Shown piece by piece: positions 6,417 through 14,834 of a stretch of DNA of 63,969 nt (positions are counted from its first letter, which is position 1; each line of letters opens with the position of its first letter). Source of the DNA: CALJFL01 sp047633055 (GTDB taxonomy: Bacteria; Pseudomonadota; Gammaproteobacteria; Pseudomonadales; Halieaceae); NCBI GenBank assembly GCA_047633055.1, contig JBLIEI010000022.1, positions 1 through 63,969 of the forward strand, written 5' to 3'. The notes under the pieces are model-generated. The model saw only the letters and a program-made list of their open reading frames with translations, was not told the origin of the DNA and searched no databases. The translations under genes were made by a program, and so were the position numbers.

Positions 6417-8981
6417 ATGGCACAGTTTCCAGAGAAAGCCAATGTCGTCATTATTGGTCTCGGTGGTATCGTGGGCGCGTCGGTCATGCATCACCTGATT
6501 GAACGTGGCTGGAATGACATCGTGGGTATTGACAAGGCGTCAGTGCCTACCGACATCGGTTCAACCTCGCACGCATCCGATTTTTGCTACGCCACCGATC
6601 ACAGCAAATTCACCTGTTACACCACACATTACAGCATCGAGTTTTACGATAGGATGGGTCACTATTCACGTGTAGGCGGTCTTGAGGTGGCGCGCAAGGA
6701 CGACGATGATCGCATGATGGAACTGAAGCGCAAGGTTGCTTCTGGTAAGGCCTTTGGCACTAACGTGAAGATGATCAGCGCGGCGGAAGCCAAGGCACTG
6801 TTTCCGCTGCTCGAAAAAGACATGATACAGGGCGCCTTATGGGACCCCGATGCGGGCCTGGTCAGGCCACGATCACAAACGGTCGCCGGAATACTGGTTG
6901 ATAATGCGGTCGAAACCGGCAAGGCACAGTCTTTTGCCAACACCAACGCCACCGGTCTCGATATAAAGGCAGGTCGTATCGTGGGTGTGGAAACCAGCCG
7001 CGGTTATATTGCCGCCAACCACGTCATAGTGTGTACCGGGCTGTGGGGACGCACCCTCGCTGAAATGGCCGGTGAAGATCTTCCCGTGATGCCGGTCGAT
7101 CATCCGCTCACTTTCTTCGGGCCCTACAATGAGTTTGAAGGCACCGGCAAGCATATTGGTTATCCGCTGCTGCGCGACCAGGGTAACTCGGCCTACATGC
7201 GAGACACCGGTGACCCTAAAACGCCCGACGGTGGTCAGATTGAATGGGGTTACTACGAGGAAAAGCAACCCCGACTGCTGCACCCGCGTGACCTTGCGGA
7301 AATAGGTGAGAGTCACTGGTCACCGTCACAACGTGATCTCGAACTCGAGCAAATCATGGAGCCACTGGAGCGAGCGATAGAACTGACCCCGATCCTTGGT
7401 GAACTCGGCTATAACGACAAGCATTCATTTAACGGGTTGCTGCAGGTAACCGCCGATGGCGCTCCATCGGTGGGTGAATCGGCGCTGACCCGAGGACTGT
7501 GGTACGCGATAGCAGTCTGGGTCAAGGACGCCCCTGGAATCGCCAAGGTACTGGTCGACTGGATGACTGACGGTGTCGCCGAGATGGATTTCTTCGGTAT
7601 CGACACTGCCCGTCACTACCCGGTTCAGAAGACGCCATCTTTTATTTACGATCGCTGCTACGAGTCGGCATTTAAGATTTACAACCCGGCAGTGCATAGC
7701 CGCGAACCCTATTCCATGGGTCGTAACCTCCGCCGTAGTCCCTTTTGGACGCGCGAAAAGGAACTGGGCGGCCACTTCATGGAACTTGCGGGCTGGGAAC
7801 GCGCGCACGGCTACGCCGCCAACGAACACCTGTTGGAGAAATACGGCGAGCGTGTGCCGGTACGTGAGCACGAGTGGGATAACCGTCATTTCTGGCGCGT
7901 CTCTAACGCCGAGCAACTGGCAATGTCAGATAACGTCGGCATGATTAACCTGTCGCACTTCGCGGTTATTGATGTCATCGGTCCAGACGCGGAAGCATTG
8001 ATGGAATACGCCTGTGTGGCGAAAGTCGGCGACAACACTGCAATCGGCAAAGGCGTCTACACGCACTTCCTCGACAAGCGTGGCGGTGTACGTGCGGACC
8101 TGACCGTCATTCGCCACGCCAAAGATAGATTTCGTGTCATCGACGGTGCAGACGCTGGACACCGCGACTACATCTGGTTGAAGCGCATGGCCCAAGACAA
8201 CGGCTGGAATGTCTATATTGAAGATAGATCGGATCACGTTGCCTGCCTGGGCGTCTGGGGGCCGAACGCGCGTAAGACGATTCAGGCCATCGCCGACGAC
8301 CCTTCCGCCTGGGACGAAGATAATTTCCCGTTCGCCGCGACACGACGACTCACGCTACAAGGAATTCCGGTAGAAGCCTTTCGCATTTCTTATGTTGGCG
8401 AGCAGGGCTGGGAGCTCCACGTTGATTTCAGCTATGGCATGTCGCTGTGGGATCTGGTTTACGCGCAGGGTGCCACGCCTGTCGGTATCGAAACTTATGC
8501 CAACAGTCGACGTATGGAAAAGAGCCTGCGCCTGCAAAACGCAGATTTGCTGACCGAATACAACCTGTACGAGGCAGGTCTCGCTCGCCCCGTGGTCAAG
8601 CAGGCGGACTTCCACGGCAAGGTGCCCTATCTCCAACAGCGTGAGCTGGAACAGCAGCCTTCGTATATTTGCACGCTGGTGATGGCCGACAATATTGATT
8701 CCCAAGGCATGGCCCGCTATCCGGTTGGCAGCGCACCGTTGATAGATCCGCAGACCGGCGAGGTCCCCATTGACTCAAAAGGCCGCCGTTCCTATCTGTC
8801 CAGCATCGCTTTCGGTCCAAGCATCGGTAAAAACATTGGTCTGGGCTATTTGCCCTACGAGTATTGTCAGGAAGGCCGCGAGATGATCATGGAATATCTT
8901 GGCGAACAGTTTACGATGACGGTCGAGTCGGTGGGTTACAAAGCGCTCTACGACCCAAAAAACACGTTCCCGCGAAGCTGA
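6417..8981 (+). CDS. GcvT family FAD-dependent demethylating dehydrogenase (dimethylglycine/sarcosine dehydrogenase type)
   Basis: The product has 854 residues from ATG 6417, preceded by GGAGAA. The N-terminal half is a DAO-type FAD domain, with the dinucleotide motif GLGGIVGAS at 14-22. The C-terminal half (about residues 440-850) is an FAO_M plus GcvT aminomethyltransferase module. Mitochondrial-type dimethylglycine and sarcosine dehydrogenases share this architecture: the amine is oxidised at FAD and the methyl carbon passes to tetrahydrofolate, or leaves as formaldehyde. With soxBDAG directly downstream, dimethylglycine is the most likely substrate. Distinguishing it from sarcosine or another N-methyl amine needs biochemistry. 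Confidence 0.8.
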   Translation: MAQFPEKANVVIIGLGGIVGASVMHHLIERGWNDIVGIDKASVPTDIGSTSHASDFCYATDHSKFTCYTTHYSIEFYDRMGHYSRVGGLEVARKDDDDRMMELKRKVASGKAFGTNVKMISAAEAKALFPLLEKDMIQGALWDPDAGLVRPRSQTVAGILVDNAVETGKAQSFANTNATGLDIKAGRIVGVETSRGYIAANHVIVCTGLWGRTLAEMAGEDLPVMPVDHPLTFFGPYNEFEGTGKHIGYPLLRDQGNSAYMRDTGDPKTPDGGQIEWGYYEEKQPRLLHPRDLAEIGESHWSPSQRDLELEQIMEPLERAIELTPILGELGYNDKHSFNGLLQVTADGAPSVGESALTRGLWYAIAVWVKDAPGIAKVLVDWMTDGVAEMDFFGIDTARHYPVQKTPSFIYDRCYESAFKIYNPAVHSREPYSMGRNLRRSPFWTREKELGGHFMELAGWERAHGYAANEHLLEKYGERVPVREHEWDNRHFWRVSNAEQLAMSDNVGMINLSHFAVIDVIGPDAEALMEYACVAKVGDNTAIGKGVYTHFLDKRGGVRADLTVIRHAKDRFRVIDGADAGHRDYIWLKRMAQDNGWNVYIEDRSDHVACLGVWGPNARKTIQAIADDPSAWDEDNFPFAATRRLTLQGIPVEAFRISYVGEQGWELHVDFSYGMSLWDLVYAQGATPVGIETYANSRRMEKSLRLQNADLLTEYNLYEAGLARPVVKQADFHGKVPYLQQRELEQQPSYICTLVMADNIDSQGMARYPVGSAPLIDPQTGEVPIDSKGRRSYLSSIAFGPSIGKNIGLGYLPYEYCQEGREMIMEYLGEQFTMTVESVGYKALYDPKNTFPRS

Positions 8982-9055
8982 GCTACTGCGGCAAAGTCAG
9001 TGCGGAGCCGCTGCCGCACATTTTACACAATACCGCTACTAAGTGACTGGATGAG

Positions 9056-10312
9056 ATGGACATGGAAAAGTATTCGCTGCTCAAACTCTTCAACCACGCG
9101 AGGACTTACCACGAGAACTGGCAGCGTGCCTGGCGCAGCCCTACTCCCAAGGCAGCCTACGACGTGGTCATCGTCGGCGGCGGCGGCCACGGGTTGGCCA
9201 CCGCCTACTACCTGGCCAAGGTACATGGCATCACCAATGTTGCGGTGATTGAGAAGGGCTATTTGGGCGGTGGGAATACGGGGCGCAATACCACCATCAT
9301 CCGTTCCAATTATCTGTGGGACGAGGCGTCGCAGCTCTATGATTTTTCGCTCAAACTGTGGGAGGGTTTGAGCCAGGAGTTGAATTTCAACGTGATGTTC
9401 AGTCAGCGTGGGGTGCTGAACCTCGGACATACCCTGCAGGATATGCGTGATATTCACCGGCGAGTCAACGCCAATCGGCTGAATGGCATTGATGGCGAAG
9501 TACTGACTCCGGGCGAGGTGCAGCAGCGCGTACCACTGATGAACTGCTCGACGAACACCCGTTACCCGGTGCTTGGGGCCTCCTGGCAACCGCGCGGCGG
9601 GACGGCCCGTCACGACGCTGTGGCCTGGGGCTATGCCCGCGGTGCCGACGCTCTGGGCGTTGATCTGATTCAACAAACCGAAGTCACCGGAATCCGCCGA
9701 CAAAACGGCGCGGTCGTGGGCGTGGAGACCAACCGGGGCTTTATCGGTGCACGCAAGGTGGCCTGTGTCACCGCCGGCAATTCTGGCGTGCTGGCAGCGA
9801 TGGCGGGCCTGCGCCTGCCGATTGAATCGCGACCGCTGCAGGCGCTCGTTTCCGAACCGCTCAAACCCTGTTTGGATACGGTGGTCATGTCCAATGCGGT
9901 ACACGGCTATATCAGCCAGTCCGATAAGGGCGACCTGGTGATCGGGGCAGGCGTAGACGGATATAACGGCTATGGCCAGCGCGGCTCCTTCCATGTGATA
10001 GAACACACCCTGCAGGCCATTTGCGAGCTGTTCCCTTCCTTTAGTCGCGTGCGCATGAATCGCCAGTGGGGCGGTATCGTGGATACCTGTCCGGACGCCT
10101 GCCCTATCGTCAGTGCAACCCCGGTGAAGGGTTTGTATTTCAACTGCGGCTGGGGCACCGGCGGTTTCAAGGCCATCCCGGGTTCCGGTTATGTTTTCGC
10201 CGACACATTAGCCAACGACCGGCCGCACGCTATGGCTAAACCCTTTGCGTTAGACCGCTTCTACAGCGGTGCGCTGATCGATGAACACGGTGCTGCTGGT
10301 GTGGCCCACTAG
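9056..10312 (+). CDS. soxB: sarcosine oxidase subunit beta
   Basis: The 418-residue length matches heterotetrameric sarcosine oxidase beta (about 415). It has a DAO-type FAD domain with the dinucleotide motif VVIVGGGGHG near residue 40, and GGTARHDAVAWGYARGAD near residue 180, the region of the histidine carrying covalent FMN. It oxidises sarcosine to glycine and passes the methylene carbon to the alpha subunit. The start may be ATG 9056 or the in-frame ATG at 9062; neither has a strong ribosome site. The gene opens the soxB-D-A-G operon with an 11-base gap to soxD. Confidence 0.93.
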   Translation: MDMEKYSLLKLFNHARTYHENWQRAWRSPTPKAAYDVVIVGGGGHGLATAYYLAKVHGITNVAVIEKGYLGGGNTGRNTTIIRSNYLWDEASQLYDFSLKLWEGLSQELNFNVMFSQRGVLNLGHTLQDMRDIHRRVNANRLNGIDGEVLTPGEVQQRVPLMNCSTNTRYPVLGASWQPRGGTARHDAVAWGYARGADALGVDLIQQTEVTGIRRQNGAVVGVETNRGFIGARKVACVTAGNSGVLAAMAGLRLPIESRPLQALVSEPLKPCLDTVVMSNAVHGYISQSDKGDLVIGAGVDGYNGYGQRGSFHVIEHTLQAICELFPSFSRVRMNRQWGGIVDTCPDACPIVSATPVKGLYFNCGWGTGGFKAIPGSGYVFADTLANDRPHAMAKPFALDRFYSGALIDEHGAAGVAH

Positions 10313-10323
10313 AGGATTCTCAG

Positions 10324-10644
10324 ATGTTGCAAATTCACTGCCCCTACTGCCGGGAAACGCGCGAAGAAGAGGAGTTCAGTTGCGCTGGCGAAGCGCACAT
10401 CCAGCGCCCGCGGGAACCCCGGTCCACGTCCGATGAAGAGTGGGGAGACTACTTGTTCTTTCGGAAGAATCCGCGGGGTATTCACCACGAGATGTGGCAG
10501 CACGGGGCGGGTTGCCGCCGGTATTTTAACGTGACCCGCGACACCGTGAGTTACCAGGTGCTAGAAAGTTATCCCATGGGCTCACGGCCTGGGGTGCATG
10601 CTGCTCAGCAGGATGTGGGTGGCAGTGTCGGGGAGCCACAATAG
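10324..10644 (+). CDS. soxD: sarcosine oxidase subunit delta
   Basis: This is a 106-residue protein of the SoxD family. The zinc site is visible as C6-x-x-C9 (CPYC) with a later H-x-x-x-C pair around residues 59-63 (QHGAGCRRYF). Delta is a structural zinc subunit of the heterotetramer. Its stop codon overlaps the GTG start of soxA by one base (TAGTG). Confidence 0.92.
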   Translation: MLQIHCPYCRETREEEEFSCAGEAHIQRPREPRSTSDEEWGDYLFFRKNPRGIHHEMWQHGAGCRRYFNVTRDTVSYQVLESYPMGSRPGVHAAQQDVGGSVGEPQ

Positions 10645-13600
10645 TGCCGTTGAATCGGTTAGCGACAGGGGGCCGTGTCAACCGTGCGAAAGAGCTTAAC
10701 TTTACCTTCAACGGTAAAGTTTACCGGGGGCTGGAGGGAGACACCCTGGCCTCGGCTCTGCTCGCCAATGGTGTCGACGTGGTGGGCCGCAGCTTCAAGT
10801 ATGGGCGTCCACGGGGCATTATGGGCCACGGTGCAGAAGAACCCAACGCCATTGTCCAGCTGGGTCGAGGTGCGGAAACTGTGCCCAACCAGCGCGCCAC
10901 ACAGATAGAGTTGTACGAGGGGCTGGAGGCGAGCAGCGTTAGCGGTTGGCCCAGTGTCGACTTCGACCTGATGGGAGTGATTGGAGCGCTGGGGCGGTTA
11001 ATGCCGCCGGGTTTCTACTACAAAACCTTTATGCGCCCGCAGCAACTATGGATGACCTACGAGCACTTTATCCGCAAGGCGGCAGGGCTTGGCAAGGCGC
11101 CAACCCAGGCCGATGTGGACACCTACGACAAGTTCAACCAGCACTGTGATGTGCTGGTAGTCGGCGCGGGTCCGGCCGGCCTGGTGGCGGCGCGAGAAGC
11201 GGCACAGAACGGTGCGCGAGTGATCATTGCCGACGAACAAAATGAGTTTGGTGGCAGTTTGCTGAGCTCTAGGCTGAGTATTGGTGAGCAGTCGGCGACG
11301 GAGTGGATCGCCGAGTTGGCCCAGGAATTGCTGGCCTTTGATAATGTGGAACTGCTGCCGCGGAGCACCGTTTTCGGCTACTACGATCACAATTTCCTGG
11401 CCATTGTGGAACGCCTCACGGATCACCGTGGCATCGCCTCTAGCAATGGGGCACGCCAGCGCCTGCATCGGGTGAGAGCGAAACAGGTGGTGTTGGCCAC
11501 CGGCGCCATCGAACGCCCCCTGGTGTTTGCCAATAATGATGTGCCGGGGGTGATGCTGGCATCTTCGGTGGCGACCTACGTCAATCGTTATGGTGTAGCG
11601 CCGGGCAATAAGCTGGTGCTGTTTACCACCAATGACGAGGCTTATTACACCGCTATCCACTGGCACCAGGCCGGCCGCGAAGTGGTGGCGGTAGTAGACT
11701 CCAGAGCACAACCGATCGGTGCCTTGGTCGATGCCACCAAGGCCCTGGGTATTGACGTGATTGGCGGTCACGGGGTCATAGAGGCGGTGGGTAAAAAGCG
11801 GGTCAAGGGCGCGATCATTGCGCCATTGAATCTACAGGGTACTGCCATTTCTGGCACCACCGTGCGCCTTGACTGCGACCTGCTCGCCTCTTCCGGCGGC
11901 TGGAGTCCGGCAATTCACCTGAGTTCCCATACCGGTACCAAGCCACGGTGGAGTGATGAAGTGGTAGGCTTTGTCCCCGGCGAGAGTAGGCAGCAGGAGC
12001 GTTCGGCCGGTTCTGCCAGGGGCAATTACACCCTGTTGCTTTGCTTGGCAGAGGGTGCCGCTGCGGGTGCGGAGGCGGCTCAAAAGGCAGGCTTTGGCGA
12101 TGGTGTGGCACAGTTTGTTGCGCCGAATACTCAGGAGCCACTGCAAGAGCCCCAGCAGGCCCTGTTTTTGGTGCCCCACACCAAAGCCACCAGTCGGGCA
12201 CCGGGACAGTTTGTCGACTTCCAGCTGGATGTGACGGCTGCCGGTATCGAACTGGCCGTCAGGGAAGGCTACGAATCGGTGGAGCACCTCAAGCGGTATA
12301 CCGCCATGGGCTTTGGAACCGATCAGGGAAAGTTGGGTAATATCAACGGCCTTGCAATTTTGTCGAAGGCCCTGGGGCAGAGTATTCCAGAAACTGGTAC
12401 CACAATTTTCCGCCCCTCCTATACCCCTACAACCTTCGGCGCCATTGCGGGCCGGGATGTCAAACAGCTGTTTGACCCCGAGCGCTATACCGCTGTGCAC
12501 AGGTGGCACCAGGAACAAGGCGCCGCGTGGGAAGACGTCGGACAGTGGAAGCGGCCCTGGTACTTCCCCCGGCGGGGCGAATCCATGCATGACGCGGTTA
12601 ACCGCGAGTGTCTGGCAGTGCGCAACAGTGTAGGCATGCTAGACGCCTCTACCCTGGGCAAGATCGATATCCAGGGACCGGACGCGGCAGAATTCCTGAA
12701 TCGGATCTACACCAACGCCTACCTGAAGCTGGCTCCGGGCAAGTGTCGCTACGGGGTGATGTTGAAAGAGGATGGGATGATGTTCGATGATGGCGTCACC
12801 GCCTGTCTTGCACCGAACCATTATCTGATGTTCACCACGACCGGCGGTGCTGCGGGCGTGCTGTCGTGGCTGGAGCTGTGGCAACAGACCGAGTGGCCGG
12901 AGCTGGAGGTATTTTTCACTTCGGTCACGGATCACTGGGCCACCGCGACGATCACCGGTCCCAACGCGCGCAAAGTGATTGCCAAGGTTTGCGACGATAT
13001 TGATCTGTCGGCCGAAGTTTTCAAATTTATGGACTGGCGCGATGGGTCCGTGGCCGAGGTCAAGGCGCGGATATTTCGCATCAGCTTCACTGGGGAGTTG
13101 TCCTACGAGGTCAACGTGCCCGCCCAGTACGGCCGCCACGTGTGGGAGACGTTATATGAGGCTGGGCAGGAGTTCGGTATCACGCCCTACGGCACCGAGA
13201 CCATGCACGTCCTGCGGGCGGAGAAAGGGTTTATTATCATCGGGCAGGACACCGATGGCTCCGTGACGCCACAGGATATGAACATGGATTGGGTGGTGGG
13301 TAAGAACAAGGCGTTCAGCTTTATCGGTCAGCGGGGGTTCAGTCGTGCCGATTGCCAGCGCGAGAACCGTAAGCAACTGGTTGGCTTAAAGCCCGTGGAT
13401 GCTCAAATAGTGTTGCCGGAGGGCGCTCAAATTGTAAACGATCCAAATCAGGCTCTGCCCATGACCATGCAAGGCCATGTGACTTCCAGTTACTACAGCG
13501 CCAACCTGGGCCACTCTTTCGCACTTGCGGTAGTAAAAGACGGCTTGAATCGCCTGGGTGATGTGGTGCATTGCCCCGTGGCCGATGGCCGTGCCATCGC

Positions 13601-13658
13601 TGCTGAGGTTGTCAGTTCGGTATTCTATGACCCCAAGGGGGAGCGCCATAATGTCTGA
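10644..13658 (+). CDS. soxA: sarcosine oxidase subunit alpha
   Basis: The product has 1004 residues, the usual alpha length. An N-terminal ferredoxin-like domain spans about residues 15-100. The NAD(P)-type Rossmann domain has GAGPAG at 174-179. The C-terminal GcvT-like tetrahydrofolate domain spans about 610-1000. In the enzyme this subunit binds NAD+ and folate and converts the methyl carbon to 5,10-methylene-THF, or releases formaldehyde when folate is absent. The start is GTG inside the soxD stop. Its end overlaps soxG by eight bases. Confidence 0.93.
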   Translation: MPLNRLATGGRVNRAKELNFTFNGKVYRGLEGDTLASALLANGVDVVGRSFKYGRPRGIMGHGAEEPNAIVQLGRGAETVPNQRATQIELYEGLEASSVSGWPSVDFDLMGVIGALGRLMPPGFYYKTFMRPQQLWMTYEHFIRKAAGLGKAPTQADVDTYDKFNQHCDVLVVGAGPAGLVAAREAAQNGARVIIADEQNEFGGSLLSSRLSIGEQSATEWIAELAQELLAFDNVELLPRSTVFGYYDHNFLAIVERLTDHRGIASSNGARQRLHRVRAKQVVLATGAIERPLVFANNDVPGVMLASSVATYVNRYGVAPGNKLVLFTTNDEAYYTAIHWHQAGREVVAVVDSRAQPIGALVDATKALGIDVIGGHGVIEAVGKKRVKGAIIAPLNLQGTAISGTTVRLDCDLLASSGGWSPAIHLSSHTGTKPRWSDEVVGFVPGESRQQERSAGSARGNYTLLLCLAEGAAAGAEAAQKAGFGDGVAQFVAPNTQEPLQEPQQALFLVPHTKATSRAPGQFVDFQLDVTAAGIELAVREGYESVEHLKRYTAMGFGTDQGKLGNINGLAILSKALGQSIPETGTTIFRPSYTPTTFGAIAGRDVKQLFDPERYTAVHRWHQEQGAAWEDVGQWKRPWYFPRRGESMHDAVNRECLAVRNSVGMLDASTLGKIDIQGPDAAEFLNRIYTNAYLKLAPGKCRYGVMLKEDGMMFDDGVTACLAPNHYLMFTTTGGAAGVLSWLELWQQTEWPELEVFFTSVTDHWATATITGPNARKVIAKVCDDIDLSAEVFKFMDWRDGSVAEVKARIFRISFTGELSYEVNVPAQYGRHVWETLYEAGQEFGITPYGTETMHVLRAEKGFIIIGQDTDGSVTPQDMNMDWVVGKNKAFSFIGQRGFSRADCQRENRKQLVGLKPVDAQIVLPEGAQIVNDPNQALPMTMQGHVTSSYYSANLGHSFALAVVKDGLNRLGDVVHCPVADGRAIAAEVVSSVFYDPKGERHNV

Positions 13659-14292
13659 AACCTTGCCAGACCGGCACGATGCGGTTGAAGTCGCTGTTCA
13701 TCGCGAATCGGCGCTGACCCATAGGATGGTCGCAACGCGTCGGGATGCGGGTCACGACGTCGGTGTCATCATTCGAGAAGAGGCCTTCAAAGGGCAACTC
13801 AATCTGCGAGGCGATCCCGACAGCGAAATTTTTCGCAGCGGTGTGGCGGAGGCACTGGGGGTCGAGTTACCTGTTGTGCCCGGCACCTTTAATACCAATG
13901 GGGATACCCGTGTGTACTGGCTGGGTCCCACTGAATGGCTGATGACAGTGACTGGTGGCCTCGAGACGGAGGTGCAGGGCCGTTTGCGACAGACTTTGAG
14001 CGGTCATTTCGCGGTTGTGGATGTCAGCGGTGGTCAGACCATCATCAATCTCTCAGGTGAAGCAGTCCACATGGTGTTGAAAAAATCCAGCGTCTACGAT
14101 TTCCACTCCTCCCATTTTCAGGTGGGTCGCTGTGCGCAAACCACCTTTGCCAAGGCCACGGCGCTGATAAGTAAAACCGGGGACAACGCCTTTACGCTGG
14201 TTATAAGGCGCAGTTTTGCCGACTATATCTTTCGATGGATCATCGATGCCGCTGACGAGTATGGCGTCGAGGTGAAGACTGAAGGTCAATAA
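13651..14292 (+). CDS. soxG: sarcosine oxidase subunit gamma
   Basis: This is a 213-residue SoxG-family protein beginning MSETLPDRH. The middle segment GVELPVVPGTFNTNGDTRVYWLGPTEW is the family hallmark (a GcvT-like fold fragment). ATG 13651 overlaps the soxA stop by eight bases, which supports this start over upstream codons in the same open frame. It is the last subunit gene; a GFA-family gene follows after about 20 bases. Confidence 0.9.
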   Translation: MSETLPDRHDAVEVAVHRESALTHRMVATRRDAGHDVGVIIREEAFKGQLNLRGDPDSEIFRSGVAEALGVELPVVPGTFNTNGDTRVYWLGPTEWLMTVTGGLETEVQGRLRQTLSGHFAVVDVSGGQTIINLSGEAVHMVLKKSSVYDFHSSHFQVGRCAQTTFAKATALISKTGDNAFTLVIRRSFADYIFRWIIDAADEYGVEVKTEGQ

Positions 14293-14313
14293 CACACTGG
14301 CCAGAAATGACCG

Positions 14314-14730
14314 TTGGACGGGGAAAATAGCCACAGGATTTCACTTTTGAAGGAAACTATAGCCAAGCTGACCGGGAGTTGCATGTGTGATGCGGTGCAA
14401 TACGAGATACACGGCGAGTTGCGAGATGTAATAGCCTGTCACTGCAATGCATGCAGAAAATTCAGCGGTCATTTTTCGGCGGCCACGGCCGTGCTCCCGG
14501 AACGTCTCAAGCTCCTGAATCAAGAAGGCTTGAGATGGTATCGATCATCAGCCAATGCCCAAAGGGGCTTTTGTTGTCGTTGTGGCAGCGCCCTTTTCTG
14601 GAAGCCGGAAAGCGGAGAACATATTTCCATTTTTGCCGGCACTATAGAGGGCCAGACCAAACTGAGAGTGGCCAGCCATATCTGTCTTGAGGACAAAGGC
14701 GATTACTATGATGTGAATTCTGACTGCTAA
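14314..14730 (+). CDS. GFA family protein (CENP-V/GFA domain)
   Basis: This is a small zinc protein with the GFA cysteine pattern: GSCMC near residue 22, CHCNAC near residue 43 and CCRCGS near residue 87. GFA proteins were named for glutathione-dependent formaldehyde activation, although catalysis is disputed for many of them. Placement after sarcosine oxidase, which can release formaldehyde, and before frmA fits a role in formaldehyde handling. The start is uncertain: the frame opens with TTG 14314, another TTG is at 14347, and the only ATG falls inside the first zinc motif. Confidence 0.72.
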   Translation: MDGENSHRISLLKETIAKLTGSCMCDAVQYEIHGELRDVIACHCNACRKFSGHFSAATAVLPERLKLLNQEGLRWYRSSANAQRGFCCRCGSALFWKPESGEHISIFAGTIEGQTKLRVASHICLEDKGDYYDVNSDC

Positions 14731-14757
14731 GCTAATATCTAGTCTTTGGTATCGCCA

Positions 14758-14809
14758 TTGCTTCATTGCCTCTGGCCTGTATAATCGCCGACCGCCCAAA
14801 AGAGGGCGG
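14758..14809 (+). promoter_or_regulatory. sigma-70 promoter and 5' hairpin of deaD
   Basis: TTGCTT at 14758 and TATAAT at 14780 are separated by 16 bp, giving an expected transcript start near 14792. A GC-rich hairpin (CCGCCC paired with GGGCGG, loop AAAAGA) would then sit at the very 5' end of the mRNA, about 25 bases before the start codon. Cold-shock helicase leaders are often structured, so control by RNA folding is plausible. Confidence 0.55.
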
Positions 14810-14834
14810 CCATCACTCCCCCAAGGTAAATCCC

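Noticed and set aside
9023..10006. 327-codon open frame on the minus strand opposite soxB
   Set aside because: It is a full antisense shadow of soxB, has no recognisable family, and the plus-strand protein is clearly real.
11832..12590. 252-codon minus-strand frame opposite soxA
   Set aside because: It is antisense to a conserved domain of soxA, of atypical composition and without a domain; long shadows are common in GC-rich genes.
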